NCBI GenBank assembly: GCA_038496675.1
Contig: CM076666.1
Location: forward strand, 8,446,795 to 8,510,794
Direction of reading: 5' to 3'
Source: Rachycentron canadum
Lineage: Eukaryota; Chordata; Actinopteri; Carangiformes; Rachycentridae
Length of the DNA stretch: 64,000 nucleotides
How positions within the stretch are numbered: position 1 is the stretch's first letter; every line of letters begins with the position of its first letter. The notes beneath the pieces are model-generated. The model was not told the DNA's origin, did not search any database, and was given only the letters and a program-made list of their open reading frames with translations. The position numbers were made by a program, and so were the translations under genes. This document shows, piece after piece, positions 49,671 through 61,717 of this stretch.

Positions 49671-49676
49671 AATAAA
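49671..49676 (+). other. ndr2 polyadenylation signal
   Basis: AATAAA lies about 0.6 kb after the ndr2 stop codon, followed by a T/G-containing stretch. It is the first canonical hexamer in the 3'UTR. Confidence 0.6.
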
Positions 49677-50665
49677 TTATTTCTTATCTTGAGCAAAATG
49701 TTCAATGGTTTTTATTTCAATGATTGTCCGAGAGTTTAAATTAAGCTGCTAAACCTGCCAAAACACAAACACCTGTTTTTAGACCGACATGTGCTCTGTA
49801 CTTTCAGTTTTTTTCTGTTTTAGAAGAAAAAAGACTTCAAGCATGATGGTGAACTGGCTGATTTGGCTGATGTACATCTGGTTGACCATGTTTGTGAAAG
49901 AGAGTTATTCTATAGGACCTTTCTGCAGTTCCCTACAGGTGTAAGTCAGTAACAAATTATGGCATACCTAACCTGGATGACACTCAGAGTGCTCCACTCA
50001 CGTTTGTCAAATCCTGATTATTACCACCATATTGTACAGATTCATAAATGTCAATACCATAAACATATTTGACCTTTTACTTTATTTCCTGAAAAAATGA
50101 CAAAAATGTTGAAAAATGCTAATCTCCTAATGTAAAAAGCGATAAAAATAAATCCTGGCCCCATTTCACCAGACTGGGTCCAAAATTAAACAAGTCCTTC
50201 TCTGGCCCATGAGCCATCTGTCCACCAAGTTTGGTGCTAATCAGTTCAGTCCTTCCTGCTGAGAAACAAATAAACCAAAGACAGACACAGGTGAAAACAT
50301 AACCTCCTTGGCAAAAGTAATTAAGTGCTACTTTACAAACTACAGCTCATAATGTCAGTTTTTTTTTAATATGTGTAACATTGAACATTTTAAAGACATA
50401 CTTCAATCAAATGAGTTAAATCACATAAAATATGAATATGACAAGACATTAACTCACTTGTCAAATATGACACTGGTCATACAAAGCCATCAGTGGAGAA
50501 ACAGAGTATGACATTTTAACATGTTTTACAAAAAATTCGACCTTGTTTTCAGAATAGATCTGAAGGAAGGTTACACAGGTAACTAAGACTAGGCCTCTCA
50601 TTTCAACCGATTTATCCCAGTAAACAAAAAATGAAGGTGATTTTTATCCCTGTAGGCGACTCTCT
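49677..50665. other. tail-to-tail interval between ndr2 and eif4ebp2
   Basis: No coding feature is present. A minus-strand AATAAA (plus-strand tttatt, 50081-50086) is a candidate polyadenylation signal for eif4ebp2. It would give that gene a 3'UTR of about 0.6 kb and leave roughly 0.4 kb between the two transcripts. Confidence 0.5.
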
Positions 50666-53415
50666 TCAGATGTCCATCTCAAACTGGGCATCTTCTCCTA
50701 GAAAAGACAAGACACTGCAGTTGAGTAGAGGGACATGACAATGGCAGTAAACACATGAAACCCTGCAGCTCGTCTAGTTTCTTCTCTGTGTCACAGACGT
50801 ATTCACCTGTGCTCTCTGTGTGGAGGCTGTGGTCAGCATTACTGTTCGGTGTCTGCGGATTTGTGACAGCGGAGTCGCTGGATTTGAGCGGCCTGGTGAC
50901 TCCTGGGATGTCGGGTAGCTTGGGAGGTGTGCGAGCCAGAGGAGACGTCCGACACTGCAGGAGGAACTTCCTGTCGTAGATGATTCTGGTACCTGGTGGT
51001 GGCAGCAGCAAAGCAAATTCATTGTTTGACAATATTGTACTATCAATAAAATTTTGAGTGATTAGTGTATGAGAGCAGCTGTGTTCATATTGTATATGTG
51101 TATTATATTCTTTTTGGCTAATAGACGTGATATGGGCTTGTGCCAATTTGACTAAAAAACATCAAAATAAAATAGAAAATTAATGCTAATGTTGGTTTAT
51201 AACAGTTGTAACTAATAGAAAAGAATAAAATAAAAATTCAGTCACTAACTTTAACATTAAACACTTAACTATTTGAAAGGGATTAATTAACAATATGAAA
51301 ATGAAAAGAAAATGTTCTATCCTAAATTCCTGCTGAGGGCACCCACCCTCAGCAGGTCCCTGTTATGGTGGTGTGTCTTCACTGCACTGTATACATGCCC
51401 ATACATGCCCATGACCGATGGCCTATTTTTTGTCATTCATATCAGTGACATCAACACACCTTCAGTGACCCAATTCAGTTTTATCTGCGTAAACGTCGCA
51501 CCTGCTAATGTTGCAGAACACAGTATCAGCCACGAGAGACATGTGCGCTATGCGTCAACTTTCTCACAACTGCAAAGGGAAAACATTTACTTCGTTACTT
51601 TTATCACCACACTGGAGATTTCCCAAGGCCTCCAGCGTGTAGATGTTTGAATAAGTGGGCCAAACTACTGAAAGTGTTGATCAGGGTGAAACTAGCACTC
51701 ATGACATTATTTCTATGTTGTAACTTTGTGTTACGTAGAAAGATAAAATGGCGGCTGGTTGTGAATGTTCTGTCATGTTTATCAACTATGTCATATCCAT
51801 GTAAAATATGTTGCATTTATAATGTAGAAAGGCAATTATCAGCTCCCTTCTTCCACTTGAATCTAACCACCATGGCCCAGTGTAGCCTACATTTAGTAAA
51901 CATGTTGCTGTAGCCCAACAACGGCATGCCGTAATAACAAGACTATTAATAGCATATGAGTGAGTACAGTCCTATATTTGACCATACAGTCCTTGATTGT
52001 GTAAGTAATATACAGCCACAGGATACCGACACTGAAGTCACAGCTGGTCATGACTGACTTCTACAAAAGTCAATCAATATTAATTCACATGAAATTTGTT
52101 GAGTGTCTGATCCAACAGATCAATCACCTGCAGGAGCCTCCAGTGAGGGAAGCAGGCTGACACACAGGACTGGGCCAAAAATGTTGACCTGATAAAAATA
52201 TTCACATTTTTTACATATCAAATAATTATTTAAATTAATGGAAAATAATTTTTTTTTCTTTTAAGCTTAAAGGCAGATGTTTACGCCTGAGTGAAAGATG
52301 AAGTATAGATGAAGTATCATAAATATAGGTGGAACATTCAAAGCAACTATAATGATAAAATCTAAACCTAGCCAACCATTCACATTATCTCAGCATGGAA
52401 ATTATGTTATGATTATTATCATTTAATTTACCAGGCCTGCTGGCACGCATACATGAAATCACACTAAAATTTAAAATCTCCTCAGTCAGCATAAATGAAG
52501 AGATTCATCTGCATAAAGTCACTGACCGGATAAAATGAATGCTTATTTTTTAAATGGCGAGTTTTGCACCTCAGTCCTTCCACCTGTCCATTAATCAGAG
52601 GCAGGGAGACAGTGACATGCTGTCTGTCTGTCTGTCTGTACAAAGCAAATACAACCGTCACTATAAGACTGAAATAAAGGGTCTGTGCAAAGTGCATGTA
52701 GGAAAACACTTCTGGACAGTGAAAGGTCTGTGAAATCCACAGCCTGCAGGATATGGGTGCAAAGAACTGCTCTCAACCTTCACAATGCACAGACACTATC
52801 AAACATTAACAGGAAACATGAGAGGGCTGTGGATAAGACCTATGGTCCAACTCTGAGTATTTCTTTTACAGTGAGAAGTTATATAGAAATAACAGGAAAT
52901 AACAGGAACAAAACCAAAAAACAACTTGGTATCTTTTTCATTTACAAATCATCCACTTTAATGCTCTAAGGGCAACACAGAGACACTAAAGCAAACACAA
53001 CTACTGTGAAATGAGGTGGCTCAGCATTTAAGGTGGAAAATCGGTACAATATGTTATATACATATGAATATGTTAGGCACAATATTATTATATAATCTAA
53101 ATATTTCTCTGATTTGAACAGCTTGTCCACACAACACTGCCTGTCTTCAGATCAGATCAGATCAACACGGTCAATTCTACCACACAACATTTCGTTTACA
53201 TGCCTTTTCCATGTTTTTGTTTTTTCATATTCCTCATCACATTTACATTTCCCCGTGACCCGGCCCAGCACATCCTTACCTCCTGGCGTGGTGCTGAACA
53301 GAGTCCCTCCGGGGGTGGTGGAGTAGTCCTGGGGCATGTGAGCGGCATCGTGGATAGCGACCCGCCTGACGGCTGGGATTTCCCGGCTCCTGGTGGTCTG
53401 ACCTCCCGCCGACAT
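50666..53415 (-). CDS. eif4ebp2: eIF4E-binding protein, probably 4E-BP2
   Basis: 4E-BPs are small translational repressors that bind eIF4E and release it when phosphorylated by mTORC1. Three exons, 53280-53415, 50807-50992 and 50666-50697, encode 117 residues, the family's normal size. Visible motifs: the duplicated priming sites STTPGGTLFSTTPGG (T37/T46 equivalents), the eIF4E-binding YDRKFLL (YxxxxL-phi), later TP/SP sites (RTSPLARTPP) and the C-terminal TOS motif FEMDI. The N-terminus (VAIHDAAHMPQDY) is closest to 4E-BP2. The neighbouring Nodal gene matches the human NODAL-EIF4EBP2 linkage. The usual RAIP motif reads REIP here. The frame is open further upstream to 53496 without a better start. 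A 4E-BP1 identity is the main alternative. Confidence 0.88.
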
Positions 53416-54894
53416 CTCTCCACACGGGGTCGACTGGTGGACGGGGGAAGCTGCTTGCTGGATCACCGAGAGCGTGGAGGGACGGTACGGAGCCACAGAC
53501 AGACCTCAGCAAAGTTACCTTGTGCCTCCATGTGGTCTGAAAACCCAAAACATCCCAGGGACGTCCTTCAAAACAACACGTGGAGCGGAGAGCTGCGATT
53601 GGCCGAAAGCAGGGGGCGTCACAGACGGTGGAAGTTGTAGTTTTTTTGCTGATCCACAGGCAGCTGGTGAACTACAGATAATACAAACTGAAGAGAAAGA
53701 ATAATTACACAGGATATTTGTCAAATTCGTCTTTGCGAGGACGACAGGGGAAACTTTATCTTATCAACTCATTTTATCATATAACCTCATGGGCAGGTAT
53801 TGAAATGTAACTGTCAGTCTATATTATATTTCCTGAAAAATAATATGTACTTATTTCAAGAAGGGGGGGGGGTTCACCGACCACATTGCCATTTACTTAC
53901 GTCCAAAATCTTGTGTCGTCTGTAAAGTCGTCTTTAGTTGCTGAACATGCAGAAACTGGAAAACCAACAACTGCTCATAAACACAACCAGAGGAAAAACA
54001 ACTGGTAGATCAGCAGAAAACGATCATTTTTTCATAACTTATTTGTTAGAAGTGAAAGTAAATTTCACTATTTTCTGACCTTTCATAGATTTAATAATCT
54101 CTCAATCCATAAATAATTGACAGGTCACTCTATAATGAAAACAATATGTAGTTGCAACTCTATTGAAGCTGATTATTTGCTCTTATTTCCATTGATGACA
54201 ATGAATTGACATTTAGTCCAATGAAACGTTCTCTCAATGAAACGTCTCTGTGTTTAAAAAAAAAAAGGGGAAAAAAAGCCATTATTCTTCCCTAAAGCCT
54301 CCTATGAAATTAGGCACGTGAAATGCTGCATTACTGAAAAGTGGTATCAGATGAGGTACATATTCAGATTTATGTCTAAATTCACAATAGTATATATATA
54401 TATATATATATATATATNNNNNNNNNNNNNNNNNNNNNNNNNNNNNNNNNNNNNNNNNNNNNNNNNNNNNNNNNNNNNNNNNNNNNNNNNNNNNNNNNNN
54501 NNNNNNNNNNNNNNNNNNNNNNNNNNNNNNNNNNNNNNNNNNNNNNNNNNNNNNNNNNNNNNNNNNNNNNNNNNNNNNNNNNNNNNNNNNNNNNNNNNNN
54601 NNNNNNNNNNNNNNNNNNNNNNNNNNNNNNNNNNNNNNNNNNNNNNNNNNNNNNNNNNNNNNNNNNNNNNNNNNNNNNNNNNNNNNNNNNNNNNNNNNNN
54701 NNNNNNNNNNNNNNNNNNNNNNNNNNNNNNNNNNNNNNNNNNNNNNNNNNNNNNNNNNNNNNNNNNNNNNNNNNNNNNNNNNNNNNNNNNNNNNNNNNNN
54801 NNNNNNNGTATGAAAGTATATATATATATATATATATATATACACTACATATTTCTTTATGAAAACAAGACACAACACTTATGTCACATCTTTG
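53416..54894. other. eif4ebp2 upstream region, (TA)n and assembly gap
   Basis: GC-rich sequence up to about 53640 is the likely eif4ebp2 5'UTR and promoter. A (TA)n microsatellite (54390-54417) enters a 390-N gap (54418-54807), and a second (TA)n run (54819-54842) leaves it. The repeat is the likely cause of the gap. No gene is seen. Confidence 0.6.
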
Positions 54895-56666
54895 TTTATT
54901 ATTTTTGTAAATGGTTTGAGCTGGTGTACAGGGTAAGATGATCTATACATATCTTCATGTCAGAATGATTCTGATTGAAAGGCTTGTATACATATTCACG
55001 TTTGTTTATCCTCTCTCCAGGACAATACAAAAGAAAACAAGTGGTCATAGCTACAAAGCCTCTACATTCCCCATGATATGGGTGTTGGCCTAGTCTAGAT
55101 AATGCTTAAAGAACATCCATAACAACTCTATGAGGGTGCATAGCATTCTAATTAAATATATTTTGTCATATATTTATACATATATTTTCATAAAAACATC
55201 TTTTTTTGTGCATGTGCGCAGTTGCATTCCTTAGGATAGAGTAATATGATATTGCGTTTACATTGTCATGTATCCATTCTAAAGGAGTATAGGTGAGCTC
55301 TATTCTTTGCAACAGTTAAAATTTTACAATACTTTTTTTTTTTTTTTTTTTTTTAATACATCGTCGTAGTTTACACGTCCTCTCAAGTCACATGCCCGGT
55401 AAAGACTCTCTCTCCCTTCTCCCCCCTGATCCAGCTACAGAATCAAGTACACACACACACCACACATGCACACACTTACATACTTTTCATAAAACAGAAA
55501 CATAGAGTTAAATTTACCATAGTGCGGAGGATCACTCACTAGTTAGTCTAAACCATATTCTTAAAAATCCACCAATGAGTGGACACAAATTTAAAGAAAA
55601 CTGCATAAATTTATCTTCGATGTACATAACTTGTGAATTCATGGTCTATTCATTGATAATGAGTCAAATTTAGATTTTGGTCTTGATGAATTTGGGGGTT
55701 ACTGGCGGTAGAATGGTGGGTTTTAAAGATATAGGCCTGAATGTTTAGTTTGTAGTGACACATACCAACCACTGTGGGCAACTTTGAGCCACCGACAGGC
55801 TGTGGTCAGGATTTTAATACTCAGGGCATGAGTCCAAACTCCCAGCGATACTCAGAAACCCAGCCACATGCAAAAGTTGTTTTGTGACATCAATCCTATG
55901 AGTGTGGGTATGCAATCAAAATCCCATGTTAGTAAGGCTACTAACAGTGAAAACTATTACTGTATATATACTATACAGAAGCAATTCCACATACAAATAT
56001 GTCAAATCAGTATCAAACATGGATTTGAATCAAAAATTAATCTTAAGAGTTATGACTTTAAGAAAAGCTTAAGCAGTTTATTTTCTTTAAAATGCCTGAA
56101 TCCAGCATCTTTCTTGTGCTGGTTCAGTGCGAGACTTTAAATAAGGACTAACTCACAGGATGAGGGAGAGTGATTGAGGGAGTCACCCCCTCCATCATCT
56201 GACAGCTATAAACTGCATCAATCATGCCAGGTTAGAGATGAAACACACTGTAAATATAAGGACAGGGTGTCTTGTTTGTCCCCTGGCGGCAGCATCCAAG
56301 TCTCAAAATTAAAGGCTTGATTTTTGAGAGTAGCTGATTTGGTAGGATTACAGAGCAGGTCAAAAAGGACTCAAATAAAAACCCCATATGAGCTGTTTTG
56401 TCTAACAGCCTCAGAAAACAGCAAACAATAAAGGGTAATTAGTTAAATTAATTACGCCAAATAGTCTTGTTTAAACTTTTGTGCTTCTTGGTAGAGGGAG
56501 TAGTTCCTCACCAATACCATTCTGGTGGTAAAAATCAGGATAAACACAGCCAACAGAGAGTGTTGGCCCCTCACTGCCCCAAGAGCTGAGTGGTAGAGAG
56601 GACACTTCTCCATCCAAACTCAAAACTCTACTCTTTTTGGTCTTATTTGAATCAAAGAACTCCTAA

Positions 56667-56712
<46 letters not shown>

Positions 56713-59221
56713 AATCAAATGCTCTTGCACACAAACTATCCCTCTTCATAAATCCACCATAACCCTACATGCATCCCCATCCCGCCCCAAAACCAAAGTC
56801 TTATTCTGAAGCACTGACTTTGTCCCACACTCGTCTTTGAGAGGAGGACTCAGAACTTAAAAACAAAAACATTTTGATTCTGACCAAGCAGAACTGAAAA
56901 CCTGAGTGGAGTAACAGTGGAAAACACGTGATATGTAATTGACATGTGCTATATCAGATGAGGCTCTCATGTGCACAGACTGGGCATGGAAAACAAGTGC
57001 ATTTATGTAACGTGTAACTAATGTGTTTCATTCATTCGGTGTCTCATTCGCACATTCAGGCTACAGTAGCATTTACAGTACTTATGGGGTAAATATAAAT
57101 ATTGTGTTTTGACTTCCAGGAAATGTGTGCTACTATGATATGACCCCTTCATAGTGCTGCCATCAGGTTTCTGCATAAAGTGTTTTAGAGATGAGGAGAA
57201 CAGGAGGTGGTTTACAGTGATGCCAATGTATTTTTGAAACATGTGAGACACTAATAACTACAACTTAAATTAAAGTTAAATAAAAGAGTTTGGTGATTTC
57301 CACCTTTTACGGCAGCAGCGGACTCCTTAATAGGTATCAGTGTATTAAGTTAACATATCCTGGTTTATATTTTGCTACGTTAAGTGCTGAAAAACAAACA
57401 ATCCCTCTCAGGCCTCCACATTCCCACACTGCTACAGCTGAGTCATCTGATCTTGCATCAGTGCGTCCGCTCTGACTCATTCACTTCAAGGTCGATGGAA
57501 CCAGTCAGGTACAGCACAGATGTCCAATGCCAAACTCGAATGCTGTTGGTCCAAATGGAGTTTCTGTTTTCACTGAGTTCAGTCATTTAACCCTTTCAGT
57601 GTCAAATCCTTTAGGTAAATATACATAACTCTGGCTTCCATCTTCTGTGTTCCTGTTGTTTGGTATTATTGCTGTGGCATACTCCAAAAACTATCCGACA
57701 ATCTGACCAGGCAATAATTATTTAATTATGTAAATTGTTTCTTATTATGTGTGTGTATACCTGTGTGTTTAGCTGTGCTTTTGTATATGAATGTTTTTGT
57801 GTTTCTTCACAGTTCACGAGTCTGGGGTCAGTGTTAATAAGACAATCACAGTGCTACCTGTCTGACCTTGTTGCACAGTTCCTTTCACAATCACACATCA
57901 TAGCATTATGCTATTTCACACTTGCTAGAAATCCAAATCACTACATCCTCACATGAATCAGATCCTCCATGTTTCATCACTTCATTCACTTAGTTTCAAA
58001 TGAATGAACCAAAATTCGATAGTGAGGCGCTACAGCCATTGCAAGCAGATAAAAGAGGGAGCACACACAAGTTTTAAACATTAGATGGAGGAGCGATAGA
58101 TGCTGATGGAGAGGCCTGTGATTTTACTGCATATTGTCTGAGGCTACTGATAAGGATTGTGGATCAAGATGACGTGCGCTACTGGGAGAACTGACGGAAG
58201 AAGGTAGAAAAGGTCACAAGGGAGGAAAAAGTCGATCTTTGTGAGCTGCTGCACAATGCAATCAAGTAACCAACCCCTTTCAAAAGAAAACATTCCTGTT
58301 GTCTGAAAAACACATTTCCCCTGACAACACAAGGGGTGAAAGAGATTCAGTTCTCTATCAGTTCTGAAGTCAAACAATGCTTAAATCTGAGGTGGACAGG
58401 TTCCAAAGAAACAAATAACAAGAAGCGAGCTTCATCCACAAAGGAAAAGACATCAGCACACGCAGACAGGAACACTCACGAGCAGGGGAGCACAGCGGCT
58501 TTCTCATTCCAGCACTGAGCACGCCGTGACATCACAGGGGCAATAAGCCAATCATGGGGCAGGGCTCAGCGCCAAGCCAGAAGCAGGAAACACATGCGGA
58601 AGAGAAGAATACACGCACACATACGCACACATACACACACCGACACATGTCCACGTAGCATAGAGTGCATATATCACATTGAGAATAATAGGGGAAAGGG
58701 TCCAGTGAAAGAAGCATTGGTGGCTCAGCAGAGGCTTAGCTGTATACAGAACCATCCATGGAGGGACTTTTTTTGGCTGTAGTGTTATTGTACTCAACTT
58801 GCTGACACAAACCACTCCAGTTGGGGGAATAAGGTCCTTAAAATGGCCCATGACCCACACGTGGGCCAGCCCCGTACCTTGTACCCCTTCAGTTTGTAGA
58901 TAATGACAGTTCAAAAGGTCAAAGGGCATGCACCAGCAGTCATCATGCGATTACAGTTCACAGGAAGCACTTTTTGTTGCTTTTTTTTTTCCTTGGTTAT
59001 TTTACTGACATTTATGTTTTTGTAGAAAAAAATGAATCATCATGCCTTAGTCTAGTTGATATTTTTCTTTACAAATGTTATAAAACTACAAGTTGAACTC
59101 CTCTTTTTTTTCTTCCTCTTCTTTTCTTTTGTGATTCTCTATGGTCACATGTTGAGGATGATTCTGTGTTTGTCATTTTGTAGTTTGCTCGTCTTAGTCT
59201 TAGTCTTCCTCCCCGCCATCA
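54895..59221 (-). other. probable long 3'UTR of ank1
   Basis: There is no coding exon between the ank1 stop codon (59222) and a minus-strand AATAAA at 54900-54895. I infer a 3'UTR of about 4.3 kb ending there. It contains an (AC)n microsatellite (56669-56710) and a run of about 20 T on the plus strand (55330-55353). An unidentified gene or separate non-coding RNA in this interval cannot be excluded. Confidence 0.4.
56669..56710. repeat. (AC)n microsatellite
   Basis: An uninterrupted run of about 21 AC units. Confidence 0.95.
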
Positions 59222-61717
59222 TTATTTTCTTCTGCGGTCTGGTTGTGTTTTTGTGGAGGATGTTTTGGCAGTGGCTTTCCGGTCCTAGAAAACAAAGAGA
59301 CGTCATCGGCACAAAAAAAAAAAAAAAAAAAAAAAACACAGACAAAATTATTTTGGCCTTCCAAAAAATATAATGAAAATGTACTGAATGCCAAATCTAG
59401 GGTCTAATTTTGAACATAAATGGAACAGAACAGCATGTGAGAGACTGTGAAGCTCTAGCAGAGTCCAATATGTAGCTATAGCGGCATCTATCCATCTATC
59501 CAAGCACTGGGATGCACAAGTGCTTGTTGTGTGTCCCATACCTGGAGGACTGGGTAGTATGTGTATTTCAGTGTTTAACTCTCCGCAGACTGGTGCGCTG
59601 CACTGACTGAGCACCCTTTCTCACATCCACCCCCACCTGGAGCAAGGAGGGAGGGAGGAGGGAAGGACACAAGACTCGGACCAGTTAACTGCTGAAACCT
59701 CTACATGTGTTCAGAGCGGGAAACTAATTAATCTGTCCGCCGGGCCAGAAAAAAACTCACTGCATTCAGAAGCCGTCATGGTTTAACATCAAATGACTCA
59801 TCAGCATCATCATTTCACTACCCACAGCACAATGTTTAATATAAGTAATAAGTCTAAAAATGTTCAAGAGTTATAACCATGATGATCATCAAAATGAAAG
59901 ATGGTAATGTCTAAGTTTTCTAATAATGCTCATTATTTTCTTCAAGAGGATGCGGCAGTTTTTTTTAATAATGGATGTAATATATTTTTTGAATGTAATT
60001 CTGGATTTGTCTCTGAATCACAGCTGGTTTGTTTTCATGTTGGCTAACGGGGACAAAATATTTTCAACCAACATTTGGCTGCTGGCTGTTGTCAATTTCC
60101 CACCCTTTGCACCAGGCTATGTGACTTCACAGTAAAGAGCTGTCTGCTTGAGTTTACAGTGTTTGTGTGTGAATATGACTCAGCGTTAATTATGAAAACA
60201 CAACTGACTGACCCGTCTAGCGAGCATGTGTCCGTGTTCATCAACAAACTGAGGTTCTGCAGCATAGTCCTCTTTCTCTTCTCTCTGTATAAAAACAACA
60301 CAAATTAATACAATTAGAAATCCATAATATTCATATTAGTGCAATTATTAATTGTTTGCAATTAGAATATAAAACAAAACTAAAAACTATCTGTCATGGC
60401 AGATATTTCCCATGTGTTGCACCACACAACACATCAGTAGTGGTCCGGTTCTGTGACTTCATCAAAATGATCCATTTTGATGACTTTTGGTAAGTGAGAC
60501 TAAAACTGTAGATGGTTGTGAGGAAAAAAATTAAATTGAATGACTGTCTTTCCATCTTATAATTCAAAAAAGATAAAGGGATGGACAAAAATGCTCCCTC
60601 TCCAGGCGCAGGAAGCGGCGGGTGGTCGGCGTAGCAACCTGACCTGGACCCGCCTCTGCTCCTGTTCCCAAGTATGTTGGCTCGCCTCCTGGTGAGAGAA
60701 GCCCAGCCCCTTGTCAAAGGGCTGCGTGCCCTGCAGGAGGCGCCCACGCAGCACCTGAGAGTAACCCGTGTCACACACCGGAGTCAGCAAAGCCTCCTGG
60801 GCCACACGCAAGCCTGGCACACTGCCGTCACGTCCCGATGACACTGAGCCAACCCAGCCCTGCAGGGAGTCCTTGTCTGGTAAATAGGGCTGAAATGCTC
60901 CACCTCCCACCATCCTAGGAAGCAAAATACAAATAAAGCAAAAAGGAAAGAGGGGCAGGAAGAAAAAAACAACATAGACATATAGTGGATATGTTGATGG
61001 CCATCTTGACTACAGACAGTGGAAAAGTACACAAAATGAAGTCAGTCCAAACACAGTTAAAGCCGACATACCGGTTGTCTCCATTGTGCTCTGAAGCCAG
61101 ACTCAGTCCTGACATCTCACACCGCTGGGCATACACCTGCTGGCCTGCAACAACAGAAATTCCTTCCACTGAACCCAGCCCTGCACCTCCTCCTTTTGCT
61201 CCTCCTCTTGCCGCATGGGCCTCCCCTCTCCTCCCATCTGACCTCTGACCTCCCAGCTGGCCGTTTAGGTTGACCTTGGGAACAGCGCCACTGGCCCTCA
61301 CCCTGTCCCTTTCTGCCAGTGCACTTGCTGGCTCCTGTGGTGCCTCCTCCTCCTCAACCTCCCCTTCCTCCTCCTCCTCCTCCTCCTCCAGCTCCATGAT
61401 GGAGCCGCTTGCCCCACTGGCTCCACTGCTCGGGCGACCCAAGCTGCAGGGGAGGGAGAGCGTGGCGCCCTCAGAATCATCAGCCCGACTGCTGCCCTCT
61501 AGTGATGAGTCCTCCACTGTAACCAGCGAAGGGCTGACCCCTGCTGGCCACACCTGAACGTCCGACATCTCCATTAATGTGTCTTCCTCTGTGGTGGCAA
61601 TGGGGGCACACTCGAGGCTGGACACTTCTTGCCAGTAGGGCTCCACACCCAGTGGAGAGGGCAAGCTGTACTGCATGGAGGCCGGGGACAGAAGCTCCTC
61701 CTGCACCAGCCCATAAC
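59222..61717 (-). CDS. ank1: ankyrin-1, C-terminal exons (partial)
   Basis: Ankyrin-1 links the spectrin skeleton to membrane proteins in red cells and muscle. These are exons of the regulatory C-terminus. Exon A (61072-61717, phase 1 to 2) contains GVEPYWQEVSSLECAPIATT, EEDTLMEMSDVQVW and PSLVTVEDSSLE, nearly identical to human ANK1 after the death domain. An acidic poly-Glu run and a Gly-rich stretch follow. Exon B (60644-60914) joins in phase and ends HTWEQEQRRVQ. A last exon opens at 59284 (TTTGTTTTCTAG/GAC) and in phase 0 gives DRKATAKTSSTKTQPDRRRK and stop at 59222; its short basic end occupies the place of the human DHTSTPNP end. An alternative end is listed separately. Ankyrin repeats, ZU5 and death domains lie off the right edge. 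Which duplicate (ank1a or ank1b) is unknown. Confidence 0.88.
59542..59636 (-). CDS. ank1: ank1 alternative terminal exon with obscurin-binding-like end
   Basis: The acceptor CTCCTTGCTCCAG/G follows a long pyrimidine tract. In phase 0, matching the exon B donor at 60644, it reads VGVDVRKGAQSVQRTSLRRV-KH and stops at 59568. The RKGAQxVxRxSLxR pattern matches the C-terminal end of muscle small ankyrin-1, a region known to contact obscurin. A donor (CAG/GTATGG) 26 nt after the stop would splice on to the 59284 exon as 3'UTR. Confidence comes from the motif, phase and splice sites together. Confidence 0.72.

Noticed and set aside
59056..59373. Plus-strand frame with a very hydrophobic stretch, resembling a small membrane protein
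   Set aside because: It arises from T-rich sequence and the complement of the ank1 terminal exon, starts in a poly-T region and has no family resemblance or splice context.
60425..60495. Minus-strand frame SHLPKVIKMDHFDEVTEPDHY after a TTTTAG acceptor, in phase with ank1 exon B
   Set aside because: The acceptor is weak and preceded by a better CTACAG that gives an immediate stop, and the peptide does not match a known ankyrin end. Probably chance.
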